Below, one piece after another: positions 7,878 through 16,439 of a stretch of 64,000 bases of DNA. Each line of letters starts with the position of its first letter. Position 1 is the stretch's first letter. This stretch comes from UBA1926 sp002337215. Its GTDB lineage: Bacteria; Planctomycetota; Phycisphaerae; Phycisphaerales; UBA1924. A model generated the notes under the pieces. The model did no database searches and was not told where the DNA came from. It worked only from the letters and a program-made list of their open reading frames with translations. The translations under genes and the position numbers were made by a program. Location of the stretch: contig CAXBAF010000004.1 in assembly GCA_963973795.1 (NCBI GenBank), forward strand, positions 1-64,000, given 5' to 3'.

Positions 7878-10800
7878 TCAGAAGGTGGTCTTGCCCTTGA
7901 AGATGCCGCGGATGACGCCGTACAGGGCGGGGATGAAGAGGATGCCGATGGCGGTGGAGAGGGCCATCCCGCCGAAGACGGCGGTGCCGATGGCGACACG
8001 GGAGTTGGCGCCGGCGCCGGTCGCGAAGAGCAGCGGGGCGGTGCCCAGGATGAACGAGAGCGCGGTCATCAGGATGGGGCGGAAGCGGAGGCGGCTCGCC
8101 TCGACGGCGGCCTCGCGGACGGGCTTGCCGCCCCTGCGGAGTTCCTCGGCGAATTCGACGATGAGGATCGCGTTCTTGCAGACGAGCGCGACGAGGAGCA
8201 CGAGCCCGATCTGCGTGTAGACGTTGTTGTCGAGCCCCCTCAGCAGCGTCGCGAGCAGGGCGCCGAGGATGCCGATGGGGATGGTCGCCATGATGGTGAA
8301 CGGGAGGATCCACGATTCGTACTGCGCGGCGAGGAAGAGGTAGACAAAGATGAGCGCCATCGCGAAGACGATGGGTACGGCGCCGCCCGCCTTGATCTGC
8401 TGGTAGGCGGTGCCGGTCCACTCGTAGCCGAACCCGTCTGGGAGCGTTTGTACGGCGAGTGCTTCCATCGAGTTGAGGGTCTGACCCGTGCTGACGCCGG
8501 GGGCGGGGTCACCCGTGATCGCGGCGGCGGGGTAGAGGTTGTAGCGGAAGATCGTTGCGGGCCCGACGGTGTCGCGGATGCTCGCGATGCTGTCGATTGG
8601 CAGCGTGTTGCCCTCGCGGTCGCGTACCTTGAGGCGGAGGACGTCCTCGGGGTTCATGCGGTACTCGGGCTCGGATTGCAGGCGGACCTGGTATGTGCGC
8701 CCGAAGACGTTGAAGTCGTTGACGTAGGCGGAGCCGAGGTTGGCCGAGAGGGTGTTGAAGACGGTGTCGAGATCGACTCCCAGGCGTTGCGCCTTGGTGC
8801 GGTCGATATCGAGGTAGAGCTGCGGCGTGCGCGCGCTGAAGCCGGAGAAGGCGTTCGTGACGCTGCCTGACTGCGCGGCGGCGCCGGCGAGGTCGCGTGT
8901 GACGTCTTCGAGGACGTCGAGTCCCCGGTTGGCGCGGTCCTGGATCCGGATCTCGAAGCCGCCGCCGTTTCCGAGCCCCTGGATGGGCGGCGGGCTGAAG
9001 GCGAACGCGATCGCCTCTGGGATGGCGGCGAGGCGCGGTGTGAGGTTCGCGATGATTCCACCGACCTGGGTCTCGGGTGTCGTGCGGTCGTCCCAGTCGT
9101 CGAGGAGCACGATGAACGTGCCCGCGTTGGATTCGCTTGCGCCGGTGAGGATGCTGAAGCCGCCGATTGCGACAACGCCCGAAACGCCTTCGGTCGCGAG
9201 GACCTCGTCCTCGACCTTCCGCATCACGGCGTCGGTCCGGGCGACTTTCGCGGCGGGCGGGAGCGAGACGTTGACAAAGAGCGTCTTCTGGTCCTCGTTG
9301 GGGATGAACCCGCCCGGTGTGGCCTTGAACGAGAACCAGACGCCGGCAAGCATCGCGAGGAAGGCGATGACGGATAGTGCGGCGAGCCGCAGGGCTTTGT
9401 TGACCGACCATACGTAGACGGTGGTGCCGGTGTCGATGGCGCGATTGAAGATGCGGAAAAGGAAGAACCGCTTCTCGGTGCTTCTGCGGAGCAGCACGCC
9501 GCAGAGGGCCGGGCTGAGCGTGAGGGCGTTGATGCTGGAGAGGAGCGTGGCGACGGAGAGGGTGACACCGAACTGGCGGTAGAGCTGTCCGGTGATGCCG
9601 GGGAGGACGGCTGTTGGGACGAAGACGGCGAGGAGCACGAGGGTTGTCGCGATGACGGGCCCCGAGATCTCCTTCATCGACTTGCGCGCGGCCTCCTTGG
9701 GGTCGAGGCCTTCCTCGTCGATGATGCGTGTGGTGTTCTCGACGACGACGATGGCGTCATCGACGACGATGCCGATCGCGAGCACGAGCCCGAAGAGGGT
9801 GAGCATGTTGAGCCCGAACCCGAGGGCGAGCAGGACGGCGAGGGTGCCGATGATCGAGACGGGGATTGCGACGCCCGGGATGAGGGTGGCGCGGAAGTCC
9901 TGCAGGAAGACGTAGACGGTGAGGAAGACGAGCAGCGAGGCGATGATGAGGGTGGTGACCACCTCGCTGATGGACGCCTGGACGAAGTCCGTGAAGTCGT
10001 AGAAGACCGGTGCCTCGAAGCCCTCGGGGTAGTCTTCGGAGAGTTCGTCGAGGGCGGCCCTCACCCCCGTGGCGACGTCGAGCGCGTTCGACCCCGGGAG
10101 CTGGTAGACGCCGATGACGGGCGCCTCCATCCCGTTGAATCGTGCGAACGAGTCGTAGGACTGGCTGCCCAGCTCGAGCCTTGCGACGTCGCGGAGGCGG
10201 ACGGTGCGTTGGTCGTCGCTGACCTTGAGGATGATCTCCTCGAACTCCTCGGGTGTGCGGAGTCGGCCCTTGGTGCTGAGGGTGAGCTGGAAGCCCGCCT
10301 TGTCGGTGGTCGGTTCCTGGCCGATCTTGCCGGCGGCGACCTGTGTGTTCTGCGTCCGCAGGGCGGCGATGACTTCTCCGGTTGTGAGGTCTCGCGCGGC
10401 GAGCTTGGTCGGGTCGAGCCAGACCCGCATCGAGTAGTCCTTGGCGCCGAAGATGGTGGTCGAGCCGACGCCCGGGACGCGCGCGATGCGGTCGACCATG
10501 GAGATGCGTGCGTAGTTGGAGAGGTAGAGCTGGTCGTAGCGCCCGTCCGGGGAGTGGGGGGCGATGACCATGAGCATGCTGGGTGACTGCTTGGTGGTCG
10601 AGATGCCCTGAGAACGCACCGCCTCGGGGAGGCGGGGCTCGGCGACACCAAGGCGGTTCTGGACGCGCACTGTCGCGAGCTCGAGGTCGGTCCCGAGTTC
10701 GAAGGTGATGGTCAGGACGTACGACCCGTCGTCGGAGGATGTCGATGACATGTAGATCATGCCCTCGACGCCGTTGACCTCCTGCTCGAGCGGCTGGCCG

Positions 10801-10985
10801 ACGGTCTCGGCGACGACGGCCGCGTTCGCCCCCGGGTAGACGGCGCGGACCTGAACGGTGGGCGGGGCAACGGCGGGATACTGCTCGACGGCGAGTTGCG
10901 TCACCGAGAGCACGCCCAGGAGCACCATGACGATCGCGACGACGCCCGCGAAGATGGGGCGATCGATGAAGAATCGGGAGAACAT
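7878..10985 (-). CDS. RND multidrug efflux transporter, inner-membrane subunit (HAE1/AcrB type)
   Basis: A 1035-residue protein, the usual length for AcrB/MexB. It begins MFSRFFIDRPIFAGVVAIVM, has two duplicated halves with six transmembrane helices each, and large periplasmic loops. The proton-relay pair is present in helix 4 (GIVVDDAIVVVEN), and the family motif GVEGMIYMSS is present in the first porter loop. It should export hydrophobic or amphipathic compounds using the proton gradient as a trimer with the adaptor encoded immediately upstream (3-bp gap). No TolC-like outer-membrane channel gene is nearby, so the pump must share one encoded elsewhere. The exact substrate cannot be read from sequence. 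No TetR-type regulator adjoins it. Confidence 0.95.
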   Translation of the reverse strand: MFSRFFIDRPIFAGVVAIVMVLLGVLSVTQLAVEQYPAVAPPTVQVRAVYPGANAAVVAETVGQPLEQEVNGVEGMIYMSSTSSDDGSYVLTITFELGTDLELATVRVQNRLGVAEPRLPEAVRSQGISTTKQSPSMLMVIAPHSPDGRYDQLYLSNYARISMVDRIARVPGVGSTTIFGAKDYSMRVWLDPTKLAARDLTTGEVIAALRTQNTQVAAGKIGQEPTTDKAGFQLTLSTKGRLRTPEEFEEIILKVSDDQRTVRLRDVARLELGSQSYDSFARFNGMEAPVIGVYQLPGSNALDVATGVRAALDELSEDYPEGFEAPVFYDFTDFVQASISEVVTTLIIASLLVFLTVYVFLQDFRATLIPGVAIPVSIIGTLAVLLALGFGLNMLTLFGLVLAIGIVVDDAIVVVENTTRIIDEEGLDPKEAARKSMKEISGPVIATTLVLLAVFVPTAVLPGITGQLYRQFGVTLSVATLLSSINALTLSPALCGVLLRRSTEKRFFLFRIFNRAIDTGTTVYVWSVNKALRLAALSVIAFLAMLAGVWFSFKATPGGFIPNEDQKTLFVNVSLPPAAKVARTDAVMRKVEDEVLATEGVSGVVAIGGFSILTGASESNAGTFIVLLDDWDDRTTPETQVGGIIANLTPRLAAIPEAIAFAFSPPPIQGLGNGGGFEIRIQDRANRGLDVLEDVTRDLAGAAAQSGSVTNAFSGFSARTPQLYLDIDRTKAQRLGVDLDTVFNTLSANLGSAYVNDFNVFGRTYQVRLQSEPEYRMNPEDVLRLKVRDREGNTLPIDSIASIRDTVGPATIFRYNLYPAAAITGDPAPGVSTGQTLNSMEALAVQTLPDGFGYEWTGTAYQQIKAGGAVPIVFAMALIFVYLFLAAQYESWILPFTIMATIPIGILGALLATLLRGLDNNVYTQIGLVLLVALVCKNAILIVEFAEELRRGGKPVREAAVEASRLRFRPILMTALSFILGTAPLLFATGAGANSRVAIGTAVFGGMALSTAIGILFIPALYGVIRGIFKGKTTF

Positions 10986-10988
10986 GGA

Positions 10989-12221
10989 TCAGCCCTCGCC
11001 GCTCTGGGTGGGATCGGTCGGTTCGGCGGTGCCGTCTTCCGGGGTCGGGTCCGGAACCGGGGCGGGCGACGCGGGCGATCCGAACGGGCGTGTCTGCACG
11101 CTCGCGCCGGGGCGTGCCTTCTGGATCCCTCGGACGATGTAGGTGTCCTCAGCGGTGAGCCCGGCGGAGACGGCGACCTGCCCGTCGACCAGACGCTCGC
11201 CGAGTTCGATCTTCCGGCGAGAGACCGAGCCGGCGTCGTCAACGATCAGGACGAACTTGCCATCGAGCCCCGTCCCGACCGCTTCTTCGTGGATGACGGT
11301 TGTGTCCTCGCGCGTCTCCCAGGGCACGCGGATACGTGCGAAGAGGCCCGGGTAGAGCTTGCCTGTCGGGTTGGGGAGCACGGCGCGGACGCGGAGCGTG
11401 CCGGTGCTCTCGTCGATGCCGGTGTCGACGAAGTCCATCTGTCCCAGGTGGGGGTAGCCGTCTTCGTCGGCGAGACCGACCTCGATGGGTGGCGGTGGCG
11501 GTCGGTTGGGGACCTCGTCGAGTGAGCCGTTCTTGCCGCTCGAGAGATAGCGGAGTGCGATCGTCTCGCTGACGTCGAAGCTGACGCGGATCGGGTCGAG
11601 GGTGACGACTTTCGCCAGGAGGGTCGGCTCCTGCCTCCCGACGAGGTTCCCGGCGTCGACGTAGTTGCGGTCGACGCGCCCAGAGATCGGGGCACGGACG
11701 TCGGTGTACGAGAGGTCGAGCTCGGCCGCCTTGAGCGATTCATCGGCGGCGTAGACGTCGGCCTTCGCCTGCTCGAGTTCCGCCTCGGCCTCGAGGAGTT
11801 CGAGTTCGCTCGCGGCGTTTGCGCGGACGGCGGTCTTCGTTCGTTCGAGGCGTGCTTCCGCGAGGGATTGGGCGGCCTTCGCTCGCTCCAGTGCGGCCTT
11901 CGCTTGTCCGACGACGACCTCGTAGGGTTCCTTCTCGATCGTGAACAGCACGTCGCCTGCTTCGACGCTGGTGCTCTCGCTGAAGGCGACGTCGGTGAGA
12001 TAGCCCTGGATGCGGGCCCGGATCTCGACGCTCGCGATCGGTTCCAGCGTGCCGGTGTACTGGAAATACTCGGTCACGGGGCGGAGTTCCGGTGTCGCGA
12101 CCTCCACCACCGGTGGGGGTGGGGCGGCCGGCACGGGTTGCTCGCACGAGGCGAGAACCCCGGTCAGCAGTGATGTCGCGGCGATGATCGCGCGTCGGTC
12201 GACTCGGCGTGGTCTGGGCAT
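10989..12221 (-). CDS. RND efflux periplasmic adaptor (membrane fusion protein), lipoprotein
   Basis: A 410-residue AcrA/MexA-type adaptor. The N-terminus has a lipoprotein signal (VLASC, Cys at about residue 27). The lipoyl half-motifs (ASVEIRARIQGYLTDVAFSE... and VDRNYVDAGNLVG) flank a long helical hairpin of alternating Ala, Glu and Lys (QAKAALERAKAAQSLAEA...). A beta-barrel and membrane-proximal domain follow, with a Pro-rich C-terminal tail after residue 375. It should bridge the inner-membrane pump encoded 3 bp downstream to an outer-membrane channel. ATG at 12221 follows GGGGAG at a reasonable distance. Together the two genes form a two-gene operon divergent from the aldolase gene. Confidence 0.93.
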   Translation of the reverse strand: MPRPRRVDRRAIIAATSLLTGVLASCEQPVPAAPPPPVVEVATPELRPVTEYFQYTGTLEPIASVEIRARIQGYLTDVAFSESTSVEAGDVLFTIEKEPYEVVVGQAKAALERAKAAQSLAEARLERTKTAVRANAASELELLEAEAELEQAKADVYAADESLKAAELDLSYTDVRAPISGRVDRNYVDAGNLVGRQEPTLLAKVVTLDPIRVSFDVSETIALRYLSSGKNGSLDEVPNRPPPPPIEVGLADEDGYPHLGQMDFVDTGIDESTGTLRVRAVLPNPTGKLYPGLFARIRVPWETREDTTVIHEEAVGTGLDGKFVLIVDDAGSVSRRKIELGERLVDGQVAVSAGLTAEDTYIVRGIQKARPGASVQTRPFGSPASPAPVPDPTPEDGTAEPTDPTQSGEG

Positions 12222-12374
12222 GTGCGTCTCCCCGGAGCGTTTCGAGCGTGGGGAGCGTAGCGGATTCGTGCGCGCGGAGCCGCCGTGGTTCGCGCGGTGA
12301 TCTACACTTCGGCGACCTTCGCGGCCGCGGCTTCTCGCAACAGGCCCACATCAGACCCGCATCAGGAGAACGGC

Positions 12375-13019
12375 ATGGAGCTCTACATCGACACCGCGAA
12401 CCTCGACGAGATCAAGGAAGCGCACGACATGGGCGTGCTCGATGGGGTGACGACAAACCCTTCGCTGATCGCGAAGGAGGGCGTCGATTACGGCGACCGG
12501 CTGGCGGAGATCTGCAAGGTTGTTTCGGGCCCGGTGTCGGCCGAGGTGATCGCGACGACGAGCGATGAGATGATCCGCGAGGGGAAGATGCGTGCGGGGA
12601 TCGCGGAGAACATTGTCGTGAAACTACCGAGCACGGTCGACGGCGTGCGCGCGTGCAAGGCGCTGAGCGACGAGGGCATCCGCACGAACATGACGCTCTG
12701 CTTCCAGCCTTTGCAGGCGCTGATGGTCGCGAAGGCGGGGGCGTATCTGGTCAGCCCGTTCATCGGGCGCGTCGATGACATCGGGCTGGACGGGATGGAT
12801 CTCATCCAGCAGATCCGGCAGATCTACGACAACTACGGGATGCCGACGAAGATCCTCGCGGCATCGATCCGGCACTCCAAGCACATGCTCGATTGTGCGC
12901 TCGTGGGGGCTGATGTTGCGACGGTGCCGATGAGTGTCATCAAGGGGCTGATGAAGCACCCGCTGACGGATATCGGGCTCGAGAAGTTCCTTGCGGACTA
13001 CAACAAGGCGTTTGCCTGA
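12375..13019 (+). CDS. Small transaldolase / fructose-6-phosphate aldolase (TalC/FSA family)
   Basis: A 214-residue protein, the size of the short TalC/FSA subfamily. The head [16 protein letters not shown] and the loop [14 protein letters not shown] are typical, and the Schiff-base lysine is K83 in NIVVKLPS. The family includes true transaldolases, which move a dihydroxyacetone unit between sugar phosphates in the non-oxidative pentose phosphate pathway, and fructose-6-phosphate aldolases; the two cannot be separated confidently here. The C-terminal segment ([13 protein letters not shown]) matches the decamer-forming helix of the family. ATG at 12375 is chosen because AGGAGA lies six bases upstream; an upstream in-frame extension to 12285 lacks family similarity. 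TACACT at about 12303-12308 may be the -10 box. Confidence 0.93.
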   Translation: MELYIDTANLDEIKEAHDMGVLDGVTTNPSLIAKEGVDYGDRLAEICKVVSGPVSAEVIATTSDEMIREGKMRAGIAENIVVKLPSTVDGVRACKALSDEGIRTNMTLCFQPLQALMVAKAGAYLVSPFIGRVDDIGLDGMDLIQQIRQIYDNYGMPTKILAASIRHSKHMLDCALVGADVATVPMSVIKGLMKHPLTDIGLEKFLADYNKAFA

Positions 13020-13086
13020 GCGATCTCGGCGGTGAGGCACACCGACCTGCCTGGTGGCGGGGCGTTGGCTCGCGGCGGAGAGCGCC

Positions 13087-13338
13087 TCAGCTCGCGGCGG
13101 ATTGGGGGCGCGACTGGAGCCTGCGGAGCAGGACCTGCCCCTTCTCGGTGAGGGAGGGCTCGTCTTTCCACTTGCCGCGAAGCTGGATGTGCTGGTGCTG
13201 TGCGAGCATGGTGCGTACGTGCTGCCAGCGGTCGCCGAACCCGATCCAGAGCTTGTTCTCGAACGCTCTCCAGTCACCTCTCGCGAGGTCGTCGAGTGCG
13301 TCGGCGATGGTGCAGTGGTCTTTGGTGCTGAATTCCAT
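13087..13338 (-). CDS. Small conserved-looking hypothetical protein
   Basis: An 83-residue soluble protein not recognised. It has balanced amino acid use (Trp, His, Gln, Asp), begins MEFSTKDHCTIADALDDL and contains GDWRAFENKLWIGFGDRWQ and LTEKGQVLLRRLQS, the last of which resembles the end of a winged-helix or similar small helical domain. A good ribosome binding site (AGGGAGAG, seven bases before ATG) supports it as a real gene. It lies alone between the convergent aldolase gene and the terminator of the downstream pseudopilin. No membrane segment or signal peptide is seen. Confidence 0.6.
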   Translation of the reverse strand: MEFSTKDHCTIADALDDLARGDWRAFENKLWIGFGDRWQHVRTMLAQHQHIQLRGKWKDEPSLTEKGQVLLRRLQSRPQSAAS

Positions 13339-13442
13339 CCGTGGCTCTCCCTGCGATTCCCGTGCCCCTGCTGATTGGGAGAAGCGGCACCGGTTTGTCG
13401 CTCCTCACGAAGAAGAACGGATTCGGGGGCAGATGTTGCCAC

Positions 13443-13478
13443 AAAAAGGACAGAACCGGGCTTCTGAGCCCGGTTCTG
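13443..13478 (-). terminator. Intrinsic terminator of pseudopilin 1
   Basis: Stem CAGAACCGGGCT (13451-13462) with AGCCCGGTTCTG (13467-13478) and a 4-base loop; on the minus strand it is followed by TCCTTTTTG. It lies about 70 bases after the stop codon at 13551. Confidence 0.9.
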
Positions 13479-13550
13479 GGGTGGAATCAATGGAACCGGC
13501 GTCCGAGAAGGCGGGAACGATCTCTCGGATCGGCGTGCGAGGTGGGGGGA

Positions 13551-14738
13551 TTATTCGAACCAGGTCGAGGTGTCGATTTCGGCGCCGCCGACGTCGAGGC
13601 CCTTGAGGCCGCCCCGGGTCCATTTGTAGAAGCCGGGGAAGCTGACGCCCGCGTTCGCGGGGACGTCGTAGTCCTGGAAGTAGCGCTGGTCGATGGACTT
13701 GTAGAGCAGCTCGGGGAGGACCGCGTTGTTGCCCGGGTCTCCCGCGTTCCAGCCGGGGTTGGCTTCCTGGCCTTGCCACGCGCCGGGCGCACCGCCTGTG
13801 GCGTTGCGCTGGGTTGGGGTGCCGGTGTTGATTCGGCGGACGGAGGAGTCGAAGAAGTTGACGTTGATCCTCGCTTCGGGGTCGGCGTAATAGAGCCCGG
13901 CGGTGCCGCTGCCCTTGGAGTAGTCGAACTCCTCGAAGAAATAGGACTTGCTGCTGGGGAAGCTCACCTCGTCCATGTTGCGTGGGGTGAAGCCGTTGGG
14001 ATCTGGGACGTAGACGAGCGTGCCGTCATCGGCGGGGTAGATGGCGAGCTCGCCCTGGCTGTTCGGGCGCTCGTAGGTCCACGCGTAGACCGAGCTCTGG
14101 TAGCTGGAGGCGAAGGGCCAGCGGTTGATTGCCTGGGGATGGCTCCATCCGCCGGGGACATCGCCTCCGAGACCGGAGCCCGGGAGCGAGTCAAGATCGA
14201 GTGGGCTTTCCTGGAAATCGAGGTGATTGACGTCGAGCGGGCTGACGGCGATGGGCTCGGGTTGCTGACCGGTCAGCAGTTCGATGAGCGGGATGTGGAG
14301 GTAGCGGCGGTGGGGCAGGCGGCCGTCGTGCATGCGGATGGCGGTGGGGCCCTCGCAGCGACCCGTTGCTTTGCGGAGGATGGCGGCCTGCTGGGCCTGG
14401 GCGGCTTCGAGGTTGTCGCCCGGGGTGAAGGTTTCACCGCATCCGAGGTCGTACTCGGTGTAGGCGGGGAAGCCGTTGGCTTGGGTTCCGTTGCGGACTG
14501 CCTGCCAGTCGTACCCGCCCATCTGGCCGTCCTTCTCGGCGGCGTTGGTTGCGTTGGCGATTCCGAGTTGCTTGAGGTTGGACTGGCTGACCATGAGGCG
14601 GGCCGAGTCGCGGGCTTTGCCGAGGGCCGGGAGGAGGATGCCGATGAGCAGCGCGATGATCGCGATGACCACGAGGAGTTCGATGAGCGTGAATGCGTTG
14701 TTGTGCGCGCTGCGCGCGGCGTGTGAACGGTCGTCCAT
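13551..14738 (-). CDS. Pseudopilin-like protein 1 (prepilin N-terminal methylation motif)
   Basis: A 395-residue protein with a type IV pilin-like head: [19 protein letters not shown], where cleavage is expected between A15 and F16 and Glu is at +5. Ala instead of Gly at -1 is unusual but tolerated by prepilin peptidases. The hydrophobic helix is followed by a large extracytoplasmic domain that is not a classic pilin. It shares [31 protein letters not shown] and the C-terminal pattern [20 protein letters not shown] with its tandem neighbour at 15038-16201 and, in part, with the protein at 55076-56137. The start is ATG at 14738, seven bases after AAGGGGA; upstream in-frame codons lack a site. 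It has its own promoter and terminator. A role as an abundant surface or secretion-linked pseudopilin is inference. Confidence 0.85.
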   Translation of the reverse strand: MDDRSHAARSAHNNAFTLIELLVVIAIIALLIGILLPALGKARDSARLMVSQSNLKQLGIANATNAAEKDGQMGGYDWQAVRNGTQANGFPAYTEYDLGCGETFTPGDNLEAAQAQQAAILRKATGRCEGPTAIRMHDGRLPHRRYLHIPLIELLTGQQPEPIAVSPLDVNHLDFQESPLDLDSLPGSGLGGDVPGGWSHPQAINRWPFASSYQSSVYAWTYERPNSQGELAIYPADDGTLVYVPDPNGFTPRNMDEVSFPSSKSYFFEEFDYSKGSGTAGLYYADPEARINVNFFDSSVRRINTGTPTQRNATGGAPGAWQGQEANPGWNAGDPGNNAVLPELLYKSIDQRYFQDYDVPANAGVSFPGFYKWTRGGLKGLDVGGAEIDTSTWFE

Positions 14739-14887
14739 GGCCGGTTCCCCTTTGTTGATTGAGCGTGTTCGTGCCATCACGTCCGGCACTTGTGGCCCTT
14801 GCGATTCCGCTCGTCGTGATGTGCCACGAGTCGGCTGGGTATGAGATCCGGCCGATCCTCCGCGAGACCCTTCCAGGAGGACTCTGC

Positions 14888-14916
14888 AGGATACCGGATG
14901 GGTGTCGTTTCGCCAA
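14888..14916 (-). promoter_or_regulatory. Probable promoter of pseudopilin 1
   Basis: On the minus strand TTGGCG (14916-14911), 17-bp spacer, TATCCT (14893-14888). The predicted leader is about 143 bases. Confidence 0.55.
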
Positions 14917-14963
14917 GCGGTCTGACGGTTGTTCTTTGAGGGTCGGGTGTCGGCGTCGGTGGA

Positions 14964-14998
14964 TTAAAAAAAACGACCGGGCTTTCGCCCGGCCGTTT
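14964..14998 (-). terminator. Intrinsic terminator of pseudopilin 2
   Basis: A 12-bp stem (14971-14982 with 14987-14998, one G-U pair on the minus strand) and a 4-base loop, followed on the minus strand by a run of eight T. It is 40 bases after the stop of the gene at 15038. Confidence 0.92.
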
Positions 14999-15037
14999 AC
15001 GGATTCACATTGATCGAGCCTTGAACAGGCGGCTGGT

Positions 15038-16201
15038 TTACCAGTTCCGCGTGTCGATCTCGTTGCCACCGACGTCGATGCCGAAGAGGCCGCCGCGGGT
15101 CCAGCGGTAGAAGCCGGGGAAGGCCTGGGCGACACCCTCGTCACCCGAATAGTCGGGGAAGTAACGGGAGTCGATGGAGTCGTACTCGAGGCTCGCGGTC
15201 TCGCCGGTCTGCTCGTAGTTCTCGGGGTTCCAGCCGGGGTTGGCTTCCTGGCCCGAGTAGCCACCCTGACCACCGTTGAGCTGCTGGTTGAGCGTCGGCG
15301 TGCCGGTCGAGATGCGGCGGACGGACGAATCGAAGAACTGCACGTTGATCCGGGCGGCGGGGTCGGCGTAGTAGTACGCGCCCTGGCCGGAGCCGGCGGT
15401 GTAGTCGAACTCTTCGAAGTAGAGGGCCTTGGAGCTGGTGAACGAGACTTCGTTCATCGAGCGCGGGCCGAGCGCGTTGGCGTTGTTGATCTGCATCAGC
15501 GTGCCACCCGCGGCGGGCTGGATGGCCAGCGTGCCGCCGGATGGGCGGGAGGGCGACCAGGCGTAGGCGGTGGTCTGGTAGGACGATGCGTAGGCCCAGA
15601 GCTTGATGGTCTTCTCGTCCTGCCATGCGCCGCTCGACGCGGTGGCTGAGTCGCCACCCGGGAGGAGCGAATAGTCCGCGGAGGAGGTGTACTCCTGGAA
15701 GTCCTGGTGGTTGACGTCCAGGGGACTGACCGCGACGGGCTCGGGCGCGTTGCCGGTCATCTGGTCGATCATGAAGACGTGGTTGTAGCGGCGGTGGGGC
15801 AGTCGCTCCAGGTTGGGCGTGATCTTGTCAGCCGCGGGGATGTTGCCGCAGCGGCCGGTCGCCTTGCGGAGGATGGCGGCGAGCTGGTACTGGGCGGCCT
15901 CAAGGTTGTCCTGGGGCTCTCGCAGCGTACTGCAGCCGATGTCGTACTCTCGTCCCGGTCCGGCACCGAAGCCGCCCGAGCTGGGTGCAGCGGTCCAGTC
16001 GAAAGTTGCGATCTGGTCCTTGTTGTTGGCGGCGAAGTTGGCGTTACCGATGGCCAGCTGACGCAGGTTGGACTGCGAGGCCATGATGCGTGCCGACTGG
16101 CGGGCCTTGCCGAGGGCCGGCAACAGGATGCCGATCAGCAGGGCGATGATGGCGATAACCACCAAGAGTTCGATCAGTGTGAATGCGTTCCGCTTGTTCA
16201 C
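15038..16201 (-). CDS. Pseudopilin-like protein 2 (prepilin N-terminal methylation motif)
   Basis: A 387-residue paralogue of the neighbouring pseudopilin 1. The head is [20 protein letters not shown], with expected cleavage after A6. Conserved blocks shared with pseudopilin 1 include [58 protein letters not shown] and the C-terminal [23 protein letters not shown] at 16201 is chosen because AAAGGGGAA lies a few bases upstream, the same leader sequence as pseudopilin 1; the longer in-frame extension to 16360 would cover the promoter. The tandem arrangement, each copy with promoter and terminator, indicates duplication of a complete cassette. No secretion ATPase, platform protein or prepilin peptidase gene is nearby. 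Confidence 0.85.
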   Translation of the reverse strand: MNKRNAFTLIELLVVIAIIALLIGILLPALGKARQSARIMASQSNLRQLAIGNANFAANNKDQIATFDWTAAPSSGGFGAGPGREYDIGCSTLREPQDNLEAAQYQLAAILRKATGRCGNIPAADKITPNLERLPHRRYNHVFMIDQMTGNAPEPVAVSPLDVNHQDFQEYTSSADYSLLPGGDSATASSGAWQDEKTIKLWAYASSYQTTAYAWSPSRPSGGTLAIQPAAGGTLMQINNANALGPRSMNEVSFTSSKALYFEEFDYTAGSGQGAYYYADPAARINVQFFDSSVRRISTGTPTLNQQLNGGQGGYSGQEANPGWNPENYEQTGETASLEYDSIDSRYFPDYSGDEGVAQAFPGFYRWTRGGLFGIDVGGNEIDTRNW

Positions 16202-16274
16202 GGATTCCCCTTTCACTCGTTGTTCGCGGTCCGTCGCGGCGGTCCCGCCTATTTCCATCCCCAAGAGCCGGGGC

Positions 16275-16303
16275 AGATTACCAAATCCAAACGAAACTTT
16301 CAA
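16275..16303 (-). promoter_or_regulatory. Probable promoter of pseudopilin 2
   Basis: On the minus strand TTGAAA (16303-16298), 17-bp spacer, TAATCT (16280-16275), giving a leader of about 67 bases. AT-rich spacing around it stands out from the GC-rich background. Confidence 0.6.
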
Positions 16304-16439
16304 GATTGACTCTCGCACTTTTGCCTTGTTTCCGTCCATGCCGGCGGGCTGTGGGGCCAAACGTCCGGTCGATCATGCATCCCGCCTGGGCTTGGGATGG
16401 CACAGATCGCTCAGGAACGGGACACATGCTATACGCACA

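Noticed and set aside
6357..8870. 837-residue open frame on the plus strand opposite comM and the RND gene
   Set aside because: Low-complexity Asp/Gly/Glu/Val composition typical of the mirror of GC-rich genes; comM and the RND gene on the other strand have full family motifs.
13341..14726. 461-residue plus-strand open frame
   Set aside because: Antisense of pseudopilin 1; Val/Gly/Glu-rich composition without motifs.
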